Below are positions 24,422-35,389 of a stretch of 64,000 nt of DNA, in pieces. The stretch is taken from NCBI GenBank assembly GCA_021299735.1, contig JAJTEM010000003.1, forward strand, positions 123,562-187,561, in the 5' to 3' direction. Below the pieces are notes generated by a model that had not been told where the DNA came from, did no database searches, and saw nothing but the letters and a program-made list of their open reading frames with translations. Positions within the stretch are counted from its first letter, which is position 1. Every line of letters starts with the position of its first letter. Source of the stretch: Burkholderiales bacterium (lineage in GTDB: Bacteria > Pseudomonadota > Gammaproteobacteria > Burkholderiales > Burkholderiaceae_B). Position numbers and translations under genes: made by a program.

Positions 24422-25033
24422 TTATTTCGCTCCACCATATTGAGGTTCGCGAATGATGCGAGGTGTAATTTCACGCGGCTCAATGGTGACCGGCTGGTAC
24501 ACCACACGGCCCAATTCAGGGTCGTAGCGCATTTCAACGTGACCCGACAAGGGGAAGTCTTTGCGGAACGGGTGTCCCACAAAACCATAGTCGGTCAAAA
24601 TGCGGCGCAAATCCGGATGACCTTCAAACACAATGCCGTACAAATCGAATGCTTCGCGTTCGTACCAGTTTGCAGATGACCACACATCGATTACTGAAGC
24701 CACTGTAGGCAAGTCGTCGTCGGAGCAGCATACTTTCAAGCGCACACGCATGTTTTTGGAGACCGACAACAACTGGCATACCACCCAGAAGCGCTGCGAT
24801 TCATTCAATTCGTTGCCGTATTCACTGCGGTCCAGGCCACACAGGTCAATCAGCTGTTCAAACCGAAGGCTTTCGTGGTCGCGAAGAATTGTGCACGATT
24901 CAAAGTAAGAGTCAGCTTTCACGGTCAAGTTGACTTCGCCAAAGGCGATCTTGCATTCAACAATGCGATCGCCCAGCGCTGCAGCCAAGTCGGCACTCAG
25001 TGTTTCAAGGCTCAAGGTTTGGTTCTGTGTCAT
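24422..25033 (-). CDS. nuoC: NADH-quinone oxidoreductase subunit C
   Basis: [41 protein letters not shown]. Confidence 0.98.
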   Translation of the reverse strand: MTQNQTLSLETLSADLAAALGDRIVECKIAFGEVNLTVKADSYFESCTILRDHESLRFEQLIDLCGLDRSEYGNELNESQRFWVVCQLLSVSKNMRVRLKVCCSDDDLPTVASVIDVWSSANWYEREAFDLYGIVFEGHPDLRRILTDYGFVGHPFRKDFPLSGHVEMRYDPELGRVVYQPVTIEPREITPRIIREPQYGGAK

Positions 25034-25045
25034 GAATAGAACCCC

Positions 25046-25522
25046 TTAGCGCGCAATGGTAGAAGTGGTTTTGATCTTGTTCTGCAATTGCAGCAAGCCA
25101 TACATGAGTGCTTCAGCAGTGGGTGGGCAGCCAGGCACGTACACATCAACAGGCACAATGCGGTCGCAACCACGAACTACAGAATAGGAGTAATGGTAAT
25201 AGCCACCACCATTGGCACAAGAACCCATGGACAACACCCAGCGCGGCTCGGCCATTTGATCGTAAACCTTGCGCAAGGCGGGAGCCATTTTGTTGCACAG
25301 CGTACCGGCAACAATCATCAGGTCGGATTGGCGCGGGCTTGGCCGGAAAATAATGCCGAAGCGGTCCAGATCGTAGCGGCTGGCACCGGCATGCATCATT
25401 TCAACAGCACAACAGGCCAGGCCGAATGTCATTGGCCAAAGCGAGCCAGTGCGGCCCCAGTTGATCAACTTATCAGCCGTGGTGGTGATAAAACCTTCGT
25501 TTAAAACGCCGTCAATACCCAT
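25046..25522 (-). CDS. nuoB: NADH-quinone oxidoreductase subunit B
   Basis: [40 protein letters not shown]. Confidence 0.98.
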   Translation of the reverse strand: MGIDGVLNEGFITTTADKLINWGRTGSLWPMTFGLACCAVEMMHAGASRYDLDRFGIIFRPSPRQSDLMIVAGTLCNKMAPALRKVYDQMAEPRWVLSMGSCANGGGYYHYSYSVVRGCDRIVPVDVYVPGCPPTAEALMYGLLQLQNKIKTTSTIAR

Positions 25523-25608
25523 TTGCTTACTACCTTCACGAAAGTGGGGCCAATCATTTAAAACGACTGCCCGTAAATAGCCTGCTGTTGGTCAAATACT
25601 TGGCCAAC

Positions 25609-25968
25609 TTATTCCCAGTCCAGCGCGCCGCGGGTCCATTCATAAATGAAACCGACCACCAAAACACCCAAGAAAATCATCATGGCCCAGAAACCGACTG
25701 GCCCAATTTCCCGATAGGCCACAGCCCAGGGAAAGAGGAAAGCGATTTCGAGATCGAACAGAATGAAAAGAATAGCAACAAGGTAGTAGCGAACATCGAA
25801 TTGCATGCGTGCATCTTCGAACGCCTCAAAACCACACTCGTATGGAGAAAGCTTCTGCCCATCAGGGCGGTGGGGGGCTAACACTCGACCGACCAGCATG
25901 GCACCACCGCCTACGCCGATCCCCACGAGGATGAACAACAACACTGGAAAATAAGACTCTAAATTCAC
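25609..25968 (-). CDS. nuoA: NADH-quinone oxidoreductase subunit A (probable GTG start at 25968)
   Basis: [49 protein letters not shown]. Confidence 0.94.
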   Translation of the reverse strand: MNLESYFPVLLFILVGIGVGGGAMLVGRVLAPHRPDGQKLSPYECGFEAFEDARMQFDVRYYLVAILFILFDLEIAFLFPWAVAYREIGPVGFWAMMIFLGVLVVGFIYEWTRGALDWE

Positions 25969-26055
25969 TGTGACTCCCGTGTAAACCCTAATGGCCTTCG
26001 ATGGGCCCGAAAAAAAGCCGGTCGTTAGATACAAGACCGGCTTTGATTTAAACCT

Positions 26056-26141
26056 TGGTGCCGACGACGAGACTCGAACTCGTACAGCCTGTGGCCACTA
26101 CCCCCTCAAGATAGCGTGTCTACCAATTCCACCACGTCGGC
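26056..26141 (-). tRNA. tRNA-Leu (anticodon GAG), CCA encoded
   Basis: GCCGACGTGGTGGAATTGGTAGACACGCTATCTTGAGGGGGTAGTGG...GAGTTCGAGTCTCGTCGTCGGCACCA; class II tRNA, anticodon loop TTGAGGG. Confidence 0.96.
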
Positions 26142-26177
26142 ATGTTATTGCTATGCAGTCAATTGCAGTGCAATAAA

Positions 26178-26540
26178 TTACTTTGGAATATCCTGCACGG
26201 GCGTTTTTGGTTCAGCCGGTTTGGTCTCCGCAGGGGTTGCCGTTCCCTCTGCTGGAGAAGCCTGAATGGCCTCCATGACACCACCAGATTCCGCCTCGAC
26301 TCCAGCCCTTGAATAAAAGGCCAAGCCCAATGTGCAAAGCAGGAAGATTGTAGCACAAAACCCGGTGGCCCGGCTCAAGAAATTCGCTGATCCGGTTGCA
26401 CCAAACAGGCTGCCCGATGAGCCGCTACCGAAGGCTGCGCCCATGTCCGCACCCTTGCCGTGCTGCAACAAAACCAGAACGATCACGGCTATTGCAGAGA
26501 TGATCTGCATGACCACCAAAAATGTGTTGAAAATGCTCAT
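26178..26540 (-). CDS. secG: Preprotein translocase subunit SecG
   Basis: VLVLLQHGKGADMGAAFGSGSSGSLFGATGSANFLSRAT. Confidence 0.96.
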   Translation of the reverse strand: MSIFNTFLVVMQIISAIAVIVLVLLQHGKGADMGAAFGSGSSGSLFGATGSANFLSRATGFCATIFLLCTLGLAFYSRAGVEAESGGVMEAIQASPAEGTATPAETKPAEPKTPVQDIPK

Positions 26541-26547
26541 AAATTAT

Positions 26548-27333
26548 TTAACCTCTCGCGGCGCGTATTATTCCAGAGAAATCATCAGAAGACAAAGCGG
26601 CACCACCAATTAAGCCACCATCAATGTCATCTTTTGCAAAAATCTCGCTTGCATTGCCCGGCTTTACACTTCCGCCGTACAAAATTCGGGTGTTTTGGGC
26701 CACTTCATGCCCCAACATGGCTTTTAGTCGAGCACGAATCATGGCATGTACTTCCTGAGCTTGCTCGGGGCTGGCAGTTACGCCGGTGCCGATCGCCCAC
26801 ACGGGCTCGTAGGCAATTACCAGGTTCCAGGCACCGTTTTCCACAAACTTTGAGCAGCGCTCAACAACTGGATCTAACTGGGAGGCAATTACCGCCTCAA
26901 CCTGACCCGCCTCTCGTTCAGCAAGTGTTTCTCCCACACAAACAATTGGCGTAATGCCCCCCTGAATCGCTGCCACTGCCTTTTCGGCCACAACCACGCT
27001 GCTTTCAGCATGGTATTGGCGGCGCTCAGAGTGCCCTACAAGCACTTGCTTTACACCAAACTCGGCAAGCATGCCAACTGATACTTCACCAGTGTAAGCA
27101 CCGCTTGCTTTGGAAGATACATCTTGCGCACCAAAGGCCACTGGCTGGTCTTCTAGCAGCTTGCCCACTTGAGCCAGATAAGGGAAAGGGCAAAATACTG
27201 ACACATCAACCTGATCGTCCACTTCGGCCAGAAAACCCAGAATAAGCGCTTCATTCGAATCGAAGCTGCCATTCATTTTCCAGTTACCCGCGACTAACTT
27301 TTTTCTTGGATTCTGTTTGTTTGCTGCGCTCAT
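26548..27333 (-). CDS. tpiA: Triose-phosphate isomerase
   Basis: KLVAGNWKMNG; VLVGHSERRQ; YEPVWAIGTG. Confidence 0.98.
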   Translation of the reverse strand: MSAANKQNPRKKLVAGNWKMNGSFDSNEALILGFLAEVDDQVDVSVFCPFPYLAQVGKLLEDQPVAFGAQDVSSKASGAYTGEVSVGMLAEFGVKQVLVGHSERRQYHAESSVVVAEKAVAAIQGGITPIVCVGETLAEREAGQVEAVIASQLDPVVERCSKFVENGAWNLVIAYEPVWAIGTGVTASPEQAQEVHAMIRARLKAMLGHEVAQNTRILYGGSVKPGNASEIFAKDDIDGGLIGGAALSSDDFSGIIRAARG

Positions 27334-27353
27334 ACTCGCCTTGATTCCTTTGC

Positions 27354-28373
27354 TTAATTTTCAACACAGAGCACAATTTTTCCCAGTGAGTTACCCGACT
27401 CCATCAACAGATGGGCCTTGGCAACATCGGTAAGTGCGAAAGTGGCTTGAACCAGCGATTTCAACACCCCAGAGGAAAAACCCTCTCTTAATTCTTGCTC
27501 AACCCGGCGCGCCAATTCTGCCTTGAATTCAGCGGAGCGCGGGCGCAAGGTGGTGCCTGTTAACACCACTTGCTTGGTCATTAATTTTGCTGCATCGATA
27601 TTGGCGAAACGCCCACCCAACAAGGCAATTACGATCACCATACCTTTCGGTTTCACACAGCTTAAATCTTTGTTCAGGTATTCGCCGGCCACCATGTCGA
27701 GAATTAAATCGACACCCTGCTGCTGCGTATCCTGCAGTACCAACTGCTCCCAATCCTGTGATTTGTAAAGGTAAGCTTTGTCAGCACCCAATTTCACACA
27801 CAAATCAGCTTTTTCCTGATTACCCACGGTAACCAATGTTCGCAATCCGTGTTTTTTGCACATCTGGATGGCCGCAGTGCCAATTCCACTGCTGCCTCCA
27901 TGAATTAACACTGTTTGACCGGCCTTGGCGCCACCTTTCATAAACAGGTTTTGCCACACGGTCATGTACACCTCTGGCAGGCTGGCTGCCTCGGTGAAAC
28001 TCAAACCTTCCGGTATTTGCATGCACTGCCCTGCGGGTACGCATGCATATTCCGCGTAACCACCGCCATTGCACAGGGCCATCACGGAACTACCCAGAAT
28101 AACTTCCGAAACGCCATGCCCCACAGCCACAACCACGCCAGAAACTTCCAAACCCAAATTGGGATTGGCATCTGGAGGTGGCGGGTACAAACCCAGGCGC
28201 TGAAGCACGTCGGGACGATTAACGCCCGCTGCCTTCACCTGAATAAGTACTTCGCCTGGCTTGGGTATTGGAACTGGCAGCTCGATCAACTGGAGTTGAT
28301 CAACGCCGCCGGGCGCTTTCACACCCACCGCCCTCATACTGACAGGCAGTTGTTGTGCAAGCATGGTGCTCAT
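27354..28373 (-). CDS. NAD(P)H-quinone oxidoreductase (zinc-independent MDR family)
   Basis: VKAAGVNRPDVLQRLGLYPPPPDANPNLGLEVSG; VLIHGGSSGIGTAAIQ. Confidence 0.92.
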   Translation of the reverse strand: MSTMLAQQLPVSMRAVGVKAPGGVDQLQLIELPVPIPKPGEVLIQVKAAGVNRPDVLQRLGLYPPPPDANPNLGLEVSGVVVAVGHGVSEVILGSSVMALCNGGGYAEYACVPAGQCMQIPEGLSFTEAASLPEVYMTVWQNLFMKGGAKAGQTVLIHGGSSGIGTAAIQMCKKHGLRTLVTVGNQEKADLCVKLGADKAYLYKSQDWEQLVLQDTQQQGVDLILDMVAGEYLNKDLSCVKPKGMVIVIALLGGRFANIDAAKLMTKQVVLTGTTLRPRSAEFKAELARRVEQELREGFSSGVLKSLVQATFALTDVAKAHLLMESGNSLGKIVLCVEN

Positions 28374-30517
28374 CAGCCTTCGCTTGAACCTTCAGACGCT
28401 TGCTCAGCTGGCGCCTCAGGAGTTAGCAGGGCTTTCATTGACAAGCGCAGGCGACCTTTTTCATCGGCTTCCAACACCTTCACTTTCACAACCTGGCCTT
28501 CTTTCAGGAAATCGCCAACAGTGTTAACACGCTCGTTGGCAATCTGGGAGATGTGCAACAAACCATCTTTACCTGGCAATACGCTAACAATAGCGCCGAA
28601 ATCCAGCAGCTTCAGCACGGTGCCTTCGTAAACGGCACCCACTTCCACTTCAGCCGTGATGTCTTCGATCAGCTTTTTGGCACGCTCGCCCGCCTCTCCA
28701 TCAACGGATGCGATCGTAATTGAACCATCTTCCTTGATGTCGATGCTTGCGCCGGTTTGCTCGGTAATGCCACGAATGGTTGCACCACCCTTGCCGATCA
28801 CATCACGAATTTTCTCGGGGTTGATCTTCATGGTGATCATGCGTGGGGCATAGGCAGACAATTCACCTACGCCACCACCTGTGGCTTCTTTCATGATGCC
28901 CAGAATGTGCATGCGGCCTTCACGGGCTTGTGCCAATGCAACCTGCATGATTTCTTTGGTAATGCCCTGAATCTTGATGTCCATCTGCAAGGCAGTAACA
29001 CCATTTTCAGTACCAGCAACCTTGAAGTCCATGTCGCCCAGGTGGTCTTCATCACCCAAAATGTCGGTCAACACAGCAAATTTGTTCTCTTCCTTGATCA
29101 AGCCCATGGCGATACCCGCCACCAGCTGCTTCAAGGGAACACCAGCGTCCATTAGTGACAAAGCGCCACCGCAAACAGAAGCCATGGAGCTTGAACCGTT
29201 GGATTCGGTAATTTCAGACACTACACGCATGGTGTACTGGAAATCGTCTTGTGAGGGCAGCATCATTTCCACTGCGCGGCGTGCCAAACGACCATGGCCA
29301 ATTTCACGACGCTTGGGCGCTCCCATGCGGCCGCATTCACCTGTGGCGTACGGAGGCATGTTGTAATGGAACATGAAACGGTCTCGGTATTCACCAGCAA
29401 CTGCATCAATCATTTGTTCATCACGGCCCGTACCCAGTGTTGTTACCACCAAGGCTTGCGTTTCACCGCGAGTAAAAAGGGCTGAACCGTGTGCACGTGG
29501 CAACACGCCAGTGCGAACAGTGATTGGACGAACAGTGCGTGTATCGCGACCATCAATGCGTGGTTCACCATTCAAAATTTGACCACGAACAATTTTCGAT
29601 TCCAAACCAAACAGCACATCGCCAACGTTGGCTGGCGTAATTTCAGCGTATTGCTCGGGAGTCAGTTTATTGGGCAGTTCAGCGGCCACTTCAGCTGAAA
29701 TTTCTTTCAAACGCTGGCTACGAGCCTGCTTTTCAGTCATTTTGTAAGCAGCGGCAAGCTTGTCAGCAGCCAATTCTGTAACGGCGGCCACCAGGGGCTC
29801 GTTAACCGGTGCGGGTTTCCAGTCCCATTCGGGCTTGCCAGCTTTGGCTGTCAGCGCGTGAATGGCGTTGATTGCCGTTTGCATTTGTTCATGACCGAAC
29901 ACAATACCGCCCAACATGATTTCTTCTGACAGTTCATGGGCTTCAGACTCAACCATCAGCACAGCAGCCTCGGTACCTGCAACAACCAGGTCCATTTTGC
30001 TGTCTTTCAACTGGGTGGCTGTGGGGTTCAACACGTACTGCTCGTTGATGTAACCAACGCGTGCACCACCCACTGGGCCATTGAAAGGAATGCCAGCGAT
30101 TGACAAGGCAGCAGAAGCGCCCAGCATGGCCGGAATATCAGGATTAACTTCGGGGTTGATCGACATCACGGTCAGCGTTACCTGCACTTCATTGAAGAAG
30201 CCTTCAGGAAACAAGGGGCGCAATGGACGATCGATCAGGCGTGCATTCAGGGTTTCTTGTTCAGTACCCTTGCCTTCGCGCTTGAAAAAGCCACCGGGAA
30301 TACGGCCGGCAGCATAGAATTTTTCAACATAATCAACAGTCAATGGGAAAAAGTCTTGACCAGGCTTGGCCGACTTGGCAGCCACCACAGTGGCCAATAC
30401 AACGGTATCGTCTACAGTAACAATGACAGAACCACCCGCTTGACGGGCAATTTCACCGGTTTCCAGAGTCACTGTGTGTTGACCGTACTGGAAGGTTTCT
30501 TTATGAATTTCAAACAC
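28373..30517 (-). CDS. pnp: Polyribonucleotide nucleotidyltransferase (probable GTG start at 30517)
   Basis: [32 protein letters not shown] and S1 domains at C-terminus. Confidence 0.97.
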   Translation of the reverse strand: MFEIHKETFQYGQHTVTLETGEIARQAGGSVIVTVDDTVVLATVVAAKSAKPGQDFFPLTVDYVEKFYAAGRIPGGFFKREGKGTEQETLNARLIDRPLRPLFPEGFFNEVQVTLTVMSINPEVNPDIPAMLGASAALSIAGIPFNGPVGGARVGYINEQYVLNPTATQLKDSKMDLVVAGTEAAVLMVESEAHELSEEIMLGGIVFGHEQMQTAINAIHALTAKAGKPEWDWKPAPVNEPLVAAVTELAADKLAAAYKMTEKQARSQRLKEISAEVAAELPNKLTPEQYAEITPANVGDVLFGLESKIVRGQILNGEPRIDGRDTRTVRPITVRTGVLPRAHGSALFTRGETQALVVTTLGTGRDEQMIDAVAGEYRDRFMFHYNMPPYATGECGRMGAPKRREIGHGRLARRAVEMMLPSQDDFQYTMRVVSEITESNGSSSMASVCGGALSLMDAGVPLKQLVAGIAMGLIKEENKFAVLTDILGDEDHLGDMDFKVAGTENGVTALQMDIKIQGITKEIMQVALAQAREGRMHILGIMKEATGGGVGELSAYAPRMITMKINPEKIRDVIGKGGATIRGITEQTGASIDIKEDGSITIASVDGEAGERAKKLIEDITAEVEVGAVYEGTVLKLLDFGAIVSVLPGKDGLLHISQIANERVNTVGDFLKEGQVVKVKVLEADEKGRLRLSMKALLTPEAPAEQASEGSSEG

Positions 30518-30649
30518 TTTGTCTTTTCCTTTTAGTAATCTCGCCGGGCCAATACCCGGATGCGAGAGCCCGTCAGTTTTAAAACACAAATGCCCACAAC
30601 CGGGGTTGCAGGCATTTGAGTCAAATCAACGGTTTGTGGCAGCGACCAA

Positions 30650-30913
30650 TTACTTGCGCAGACCCAGGTTGCTGATCAGGTTGCGATAGGCATCTGCGTT
30701 TTTGCGCTTGAGGTAATCAAGCAGCTTACGACGACGGGACACCATGCGCAGCAAACCGCGACGTGAGTGATGGTCTTTGGCGTTGTCCTTGAAGTGATCG
30801 GTCAACGAGTTGATTCGGGCTGTCAACAATGCCACTTGAACCTCGGGAGAACCAGTATCGCCCTTGGCGCGTTGATATTCGGCAAGAATTGCCGCTTTAT
30901 TGATTTCTGACAT
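30650..30913 (-). CDS. rpsO: 30S ribosomal protein S15
   Basis: [52 protein letters not shown]. Confidence 0.98.
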   Translation of the reverse strand: MSEINKAAILAEYQRAKGDTGSPEVQVALLTARINSLTDHFKDNAKDHHSRRGLLRMVSRRRKLLDYLKRKNADAYRNLISNLGLRK

Positions 30914-31047
30914 CTTAAAACTCCACTTGCGTGAACTTGCAGCCTTGATAGACGACCGCAGCTCCGTGTAAAAAGACCGACTTCCAATTCGATTAAATCA
31001 AAAGGCAGCCACCTGAGCCCGCTATTGTAGGGGAAAACTGGCAAAAA

Positions 31048-32589
31048 TCAAACCTGCGGGTTCAACTTTTCGTGTTTCGACTGCAATTTGTTCAGTGCAG
31101 ACAAATACGCTTTGGCCGATGCCACCACAATATCGGGGTCTGCACCCACACCATTCACAATTCGCCCACCCTTTTGCAGCCGCATGGTCACCTCGCCCTG
31201 CGACTCGGTAGTGCCCGAAGTAATCCCGTTGACCGAGAACAGCAAAAGCTCGGCACCACTTTGCACTTCGGCCTCAATGGCTTTAACCGTGGCATCTACA
31301 GGCCCGTTGCCCTGGCTTTCGGAGACCACTTCGCGCCCATCGATTGAAAAAACCACCCGAGCCTTGGGGCGCTCGCCTGTTTCAGAGTGCTGCACCAGAG
31401 ACACATAGCGGTAGTACTCAGATTCGCCCCCCACGCCGTCACCCGAGACCAAGGCGTGAATATCTTCATCAAAAATTTCCGCCTTTCGATCAGCCAGATC
31501 TTTGAAGCGCTGGAATACATCGTTCAAGGCCTGCTCACTCTCCATTTCAATGCCAAGCGCCTCCAGGCGCTGCTTGAATGCGTTGCGACCAGAAAGCTTG
31601 CCCAACACAATTTTGTTGGCTGACCAACCCACATCCTCGGCGGTCATGATTTCATAAGTTTGGCGCGCTTTTAAAACGCCATCTTGGTGAATACCAGACG
31701 CATGCGCGAAGGCATTAGCCCCAACAATCGCTTTATTGGGCTGAACCACAAAACCGGTGATGTTGCTAACCAATCGGCTGGCAGACACAATTTGAGTGGT
31801 ATCAATGCCAACATCCAGATCGAAAAAATCCCGGCGGGTTTTAACGGCCATCACAATTTCTTCAAGCGAGCAGTTACCTGCGCGTTCGCCCAGCCCGTTG
31901 ATTGTGCATTCCACCTGGCGCGCACCACCAATGGACACACCAGCCAGGGAGTTGGCCACCGCCATACCTAGGTCGTTGTGGCAATGCACAGACCACACAG
32001 CTTTGTCACTGCTGGGCGTCAAGGTGCGCAAGTCGCGCATGAACTCGCCATACAGCGAGGGCACGGCATAGCCTACCGTGTCGGGAATGTTGATTGTTTT
32101 GGCACCTGCCTTGATCACCGCTTCGCACACTTTGGCAAGGAATGGCAACTCGGAACGATAACCGTCTTCGGCTGAAAACTCGACATCATCGGTGTACTGC
32201 AAAGCCAGCTTTACAGCTTTTACAGCCTGTTCCAGAACCTGATCAGGTGTCATGCGCAACTTCACTTCCATGTGTAAAGGCGACGTGGCAATAAAGGTGT
32301 GAATTCGGCGGCGCTCGGCCGGGGCCAAAGCCTCGCCAGCACGATTGATATCTTTATCGTTCGCACGAGCCAATGAACACACGGTGGACTCTTTAATTAC
32401 GGAAGCAATCGATTTGATAGCCTCAAAATCGCCGTTACTGGAAGCAGCAAAACCTGCCTCAATAACATCAACCTTCAGCTTTTCCAACTGCTTGGCAATG
32501 CGGATTTTTTCTTCGCGGGTCATGGATGCGCCAGGGCTCTGTTCGCCGTCGCGCAAGGTGGTGTCGAATATGATGAGGCGGTCTGACAT
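31048..32589 (-). CDS. leuA: 2-isopropylmalate synthase
   Basis: [43 protein letters not shown]. Confidence 0.98.
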   Translation of the reverse strand: MSDRLIIFDTTLRDGEQSPGASMTREEKIRIAKQLEKLKVDVIEAGFAASSNGDFEAIKSIASVIKESTVCSLARANDKDINRAGEALAPAERRRIHTFIATSPLHMEVKLRMTPDQVLEQAVKAVKLALQYTDDVEFSAEDGYRSELPFLAKVCEAVIKAGAKTINIPDTVGYAVPSLYGEFMRDLRTLTPSSDKAVWSVHCHNDLGMAVANSLAGVSIGGARQVECTINGLGERAGNCSLEEIVMAVKTRRDFFDLDVGIDTTQIVSASRLVSNITGFVVQPNKAIVGANAFAHASGIHQDGVLKARQTYEIMTAEDVGWSANKIVLGKLSGRNAFKQRLEALGIEMESEQALNDVFQRFKDLADRKAEIFDEDIHALVSGDGVGGESEYYRYVSLVQHSETGERPKARVVFSIDGREVVSESQGNGPVDATVKAIEAEVQSGAELLLFSVNGITSGTTESQGEVTMRLQKGGRIVNGVGADPDIVVASAKAYLSALNKLQSKHEKLNPQV

Positions 32590-32798
32590 GCTGTTCTCCT
32601 GATGATACCGAAAGGATACAACAAGGAAGGCGTGAAGCGAGATGGGTGAGGTAACCTACGAAAGATGGGGTAGTTCAAATTGTAAAAAATCTGCAAGACT
32701 TAAGTCTTCTTCGCAGAGTCAAAAAATTCGCGAGTGCAAAGCATTGAGGGGTCACAAACAGTGGCTGCATCATATTTCCAGACTAGGAGAGAATCAAA

Positions 32799-33683
32799 AT
32801 GTTTACGCCCTACATCAATATTCTGGCCATGAACTTTAAAAAAACCCTGGAAAGCATGACCGAGATGCGAATTTACAGCCAGGAGATAATTAAAAATGAA
32901 GAAAAATCAAAATTGTTTTCTGTTGCCTCTGTAATCCCCTATCAAGACCTGGAAAAAAAATTCACAGGCGAATTTACACTCGGATTTACAGATGAAACCA
33001 TGGCGATTGTCGTAGCGTCCGCAATTGGCAAGAAGCTTGGCCTGGCGACTCTTGAACTGTTGGACCAAACTGCAGAAGAAGTTTTGAATGAATTTATGAA
33101 CATTCTGACAGGTCGTGCCATTTCCGAATGGGACACCAAAGGGTTAAGCGTACGTTTCTCCCCTCCCTCCTTGGTCAGGAACAAAAAAGTCGAGTTGGAA
33201 CCATCACTAACCACTCACATTTATCAGATCATTCTTAATCTCAGCGAAGGTGTTGGAGACCCCGGAGCGCAAGTGCGACGATTGAACTTCACTGTAACTT
33301 TCTCTGAACCTGGCATCAAAAAACCGGAGAAAAAAATTCTGGTTGCTGACGATTCCGGCATTTTCCGCCGACTGTTTGCCAAAACAATACGCGAAGCAGG
33401 TTTTGAAGTGGAGGAGGCGATTGATGGCGTAGATGCAGTGGAAAAACACAGCGCTTTCAAACCAGACCTAACGCTCATGGACATTAATATGCCCAGAATG
33501 AGCGGGCTGGATGCAATCGCGAAAGTGAAAGAGTCTCAACCAAATGCCGGCTTCATTGTGATGACATCAAGCTCGAGAAAAGACGAAGTGATGACCGCAA
33601 AACAACTGGGGGTTCTTAACTATATTATCAAGCCGGTCGAACCAGCAAAGATTGTGGAAAAAATCAATAAGGCCCTGGCCTAG
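32799..33683 (+). CDS. CheX-like domain fused to a CheY-type receiver domain
   Basis: N-terminal CheX-type ExxN motif (EEVLNEFMNILTG); C-terminal REC: ILVADDSGIFRRL...LTLMDINMPRMSG...VMTSSS...IIKPVEP. Confidence 0.85.
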   Translation: MFTPYINILAMNFKKTLESMTEMRIYSQEIIKNEEKSKLFSVASVIPYQDLEKKFTGEFTLGFTDETMAIVVASAIGKKLGLATLELLDQTAEEVLNEFMNILTGRAISEWDTKGLSVRFSPPSLVRNKKVELEPSLTTHIYQIILNLSEGVGDPGAQVRRLNFTVTFSEPGIKKPEKKILVADDSGIFRRLFAKTIREAGFEVEEAIDGVDAVEKHSAFKPDLTLMDINMPRMSGLDAIAKVKESQPNAGFIVMTSSSRKDEVMTAKQLGVLNYIIKPVEPAKIVEKINKALA

Positions 33684-33721
33684 CAACAAAACCTGGGCCT
33701 GCATGAATTTTTACCGCAGGC

Positions 33722-34540
33722 TCAGAAATGCTGGTCCTGCTCAATATCCAGTTCTTTTAACCCTTGCCCTTTCACTTTCCGTACCACATACACCACATAA
33801 CCAGAGAGCCCGTAGAGAACAAACACGCCAAACAGCACTTTTGGAGGGTCTTGAGAAACCAGGGCAAAAACCAGTGGAATTAGGGCAAGCACCAAAAACG
33901 GAACGCTGCGTCGGAAGTGGAAGTCTTTACCGCTAAAAAACGGCACGTTGGACACCATGGTAATGCCAGCATAGAAAGTGATGCCCCAAGCAAGCCAATC
34001 CAGCTCAGCACCGGCCATTTTTGCATCGTCCATTACCCACACAAAACCAGTGACCAAAGCAGCGGCTGCCGGGCTGGGCAAGCCCTGGAACCAGGCTTTA
34101 TCAACCACGGCTGCATTGGTGTTGAATCGCGCCAAACGCAAAGCGGCACCGGCCAGATAAACGAAGGCGGCCACCCAACCCAGTTTGCCCATGCCACTGA
34201 GAGACCATTCATAAATAATGAGTGCTGGTGCGGCACCGAATGAAACCATGTCGGCCAAACTGTCGTACTCGGCACCAAACGCGCTTTGAGTGTTGGTCAT
34301 TCGGGCAACACGACCATCGAGGCTGTCAAGCACCAAAGCAGCAAAAATGGCCACAGCAGCAGTGGTGAACTGCTGCCCCATGGCCATGACGATGCCATAA
34401 AAACCACAAAACAAAGCCGCAGTCGTAAAGAGGTTTGGCAGCAAATAAACGCCCCTGTGGGGCTTGCCTGCTGGGCGGGCAGCCCCCCCAGTGAATGCCC
34501 TTGGAGCACCGAAACGGTTTTTGTTTCGCTTGAATCGCAT
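33722..34540 (-). CDS. pssA: CDP-diacylglycerol-serine O-phosphatidyltransferase
   Basis: LDSLDGRVARMTNTQSAFGAEYDSLADMVSFG (CDP-alcohol phosphatidyltransferase motif). Confidence 0.95.
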   Translation of the reverse strand: MRFKRNKNRFGAPRAFTGGAARPAGKPHRGVYLLPNLFTTAALFCGFYGIVMAMGQQFTTAAVAIFAALVLDSLDGRVARMTNTQSAFGAEYDSLADMVSFGAAPALIIYEWSLSGMGKLGWVAAFVYLAGAALRLARFNTNAAVVDKAWFQGLPSPAAAALVTGFVWVMDDAKMAGAELDWLAWGITFYAGITMVSNVPFFSGKDFHFRRSVPFLVLALIPLVFALVSQDPPKVLFGVFVLYGLSGYVVYVVRKVKGQGLKELDIEQDQHF

Positions 34541-34542
34541 GA

Positions 34543-35187
34543 TCAGGACACCAACTCGGCCAATACTGTTGAGGAAGCCGACACTTTGTCACCAATGGCA
34601 ACCTTGGGCACAGAATCGGTTGGCAAGTACACATCGACACGCGAACCAAACCGAATAAACCCGTAGCGCTGACCTTTTTCAACAGTTTCGCTGGGTTTGA
34701 CATAGCAAAGAATTCGGCGAGCAATCAAACCAGCCACCTGCACTGCTGTAACAGTGGCTCCGCTCTCGGTGTGTATCACAATTGCGTTGCGCTCGTTTTG
34801 AGTGCTTGCCTTGTCAAGATCGGCATTCACGAACAAGCCGGGGAAATAATCAACTGATTTGATTTCCCCACCGATAGGAATGCGGTTGGAATGCACGTTA
34901 AACACGTTCATGAACACAGAAATTTTTAGCGCCTCACGCTGGGCGTAGGGATCTTCTACACGCTCTACGGCAACAATACGCCCATCAGCTGGCGATACGA
35001 CCGCGTTCTTCTGAGCCGGGATGTAACGGGGAGGGTCGCGGAAAAACTGCAACACAAAAATAAACAGGATCCAGAAAAGTACGGACAAAAATGTGAGACC
35101 AAACGACTGAAGTGCAAACGCCAGAATTGCGACGATTGCCAGGAAAGGCCAACCCTCGCGGGCAATAATGGGATGTGGATAGTTCAT
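34543..35187 (-). CDS. psd: Phosphatidylserine decarboxylase (proenzyme)
   Basis: [27 protein letters not shown]; partner of pssA. Confidence 0.95.
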   Translation of the reverse strand: MNYPHPIIAREGWPFLAIVAILAFALQSFGLTFLSVLFWILFIFVLQFFRDPPRYIPAQKNAVVSPADGRIVAVERVEDPYAQREALKISVFMNVFNVHSNRIPIGGEIKSVDYFPGLFVNADLDKASTQNERNAIVIHTESGATVTAVQVAGLIARRILCYVKPSETVEKGQRYGFIRFGSRVDVYLPTDSVPKVAIGDKVSASSTVLAELVS

Positions 35188-35389
35188 AGCTCTTTGTTGT
35201 GAATGGTTCTAGATTCGATTTTATAAGCCAAAAAGGTCATGCGCGGCGGGTTCTGTGCGAATTGCTCAATAAGAATCAGAATGCAAGTACAGCCACAACT
35301 CCCATGTACAGCGAAAAACACGACTGAACTTTGATTTGCGACAGACCACCAACCAGGAACGGGATGTAAGCCCATACGCAAGATATCGA

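Noticed and set aside
11531-25504. Numerous plus-strand ORFs antisense to the nuo operon (e.g. 15801-16562, 21991-22737, 22734-23546)
   Set aside because: They mirror conserved nuo coding sequences on the opposite strand, have His/Cys/Gln-rich composition typical of antisense reading, and match no family I recognise.
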